Source: Deltaproteobacteria bacterium (GTDB lineage: Bacteria; Desulfobacterota; Syntrophia; Syntrophales; UBA2210). From it: a stretch of 7,190 nt of DNA. The notes under the pieces are model-generated. The model saw only the letters and a list, made by a program, of their open reading frames with translations, was not told where the DNA came from and did no database searches. The stretch spans positions 1 to 7,190 of the forward strand of contig JAUVXT010000130.1 of the NCBI GenBank assembly GCA_030603465.1. The letters run 5' to 3'. The translations under genes and the position numbers were made by a program. Below are positions 7,043 through 7,190 of the stretch, piece by piece; position 1 is the first letter of the stretch, and every line of letters starts with the position of its first letter.

Positions 7043-7190
7043 ATGCCAAAAGTAGAATTTAAAGGTGACACCTGGATGGTAGATGATGATGGTTTTATCG
7101 ACGCATTCGAAAACTGGAGTGAAAACTGGGTAGAATATGTTGCCGGAACCGAAGGTATTACTGAAATGACGGAAGATCACTGGAAGTTAG
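7043..7190 (+). CDS. dsrC: DsrC/TusE-family sulfur carrier protein, N-terminal 49 codons (cut by window end)
   Basis: The frame opens with MPKVEFKGDTWMVDDDGF, continues with WSENWVEYVAGTEGI and reaches TEDHWKL at the window edge, with no stop codon. This is the N-terminal half of DsrC (about 105 residues in full). It closely follows Desulfovibrio DsrC, which begins MAEVTYKGKSFEVDEDGF and has EWVEYVKESEGI. DsrC is the small cytoplasmic partner of DsrAB: two cysteines on its C-terminal arm carry sulfite-derived sulfur as a trisulfide, which the DsrMKJOP complex reduces. Those cysteines lie beyond the window, so a true DsrC cannot be told from a TusE or a cysteine-less DsrC-like protein by sequence alone. 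The dsr neighbourhood favours DsrC. The gene starts 200 nt after dsrN, beyond the repeat-like element, so it may be transcribed separately. Confidence 0.92.
   Translation, partial: MPKVEFKGDTWMVDDDGFIDAFENWSENWVEYVAGTEGITEMTEDHWKL

Noticed and set aside
6947..7180. Minus-strand open frame of 77 residues at the right end
   Set aside because: It runs antisense through dsrC and the repeat-like spacer; dsrC is clearly the real gene.

Overview
The window comes from a sulfite/sulfate-reducing bacterium, most likely one of the former Deltaproteobacteria (Desulfobacterota). Two things point there: the style of the 16S rRNA, and a full-length DsrA/DsrB pair whose cluster-binding residues match the family. 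I cannot place it below phylum or class level by eye.

Layout. Positions 1-1002 (minus strand) hold the first ~1000 nt of a 16S rRNA gene, cut by the window start. Positions 1003-1277 are its leader and promoter region, rich in AT and in inverted repeats. Positions 1278-2534 (minus strand) encode a nickel-dependent lactate racemase-type protein (LarA family). Positions 2535-3005 are a divergent intergenic region of about 470 bp with a sigma70-like promoter candidate facing the plus strand. Positions 3006-6842 (plus strand) hold a tight cluster of dsrA, dsrB and dsrN. A 200-bp spacer with several hairpins (6843-7042) follows, then the first 49 codons of dsrC (7043 to the window end).

How the genes fit together. 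DsrAB is the siroheme and iron-sulfur enzyme that reduces sulfite. DsrN is a cobyrinate-diamide-synthase-like enzyme thought to amidate the siroheme carried by DsrAB. DsrC is the small protein that receives the sulfur as a protein trisulfide and hands it to the membrane complex DsrMKJOP, which is not in this window. The LarA homologue may interconvert D/L-lactate or another 2-hydroxyacid, a typical electron donor for sulfate reducers, but that link is only suggested by adjacency.

Points of interest. No dsrD lies between dsrB and dsrN (a 3-nt gap) or between dsrN and the start of dsrC. A 16S gene and dsrAB sit on one piece of DNA. A hairpin-rich, repeat-like element separates dsrN from dsrC. 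The rRNA leader has overlapping complementary segments that cannot all pair at once. I see no clearly new multi-gene system, no CRISPR array, no transposase and no tRNA gene.
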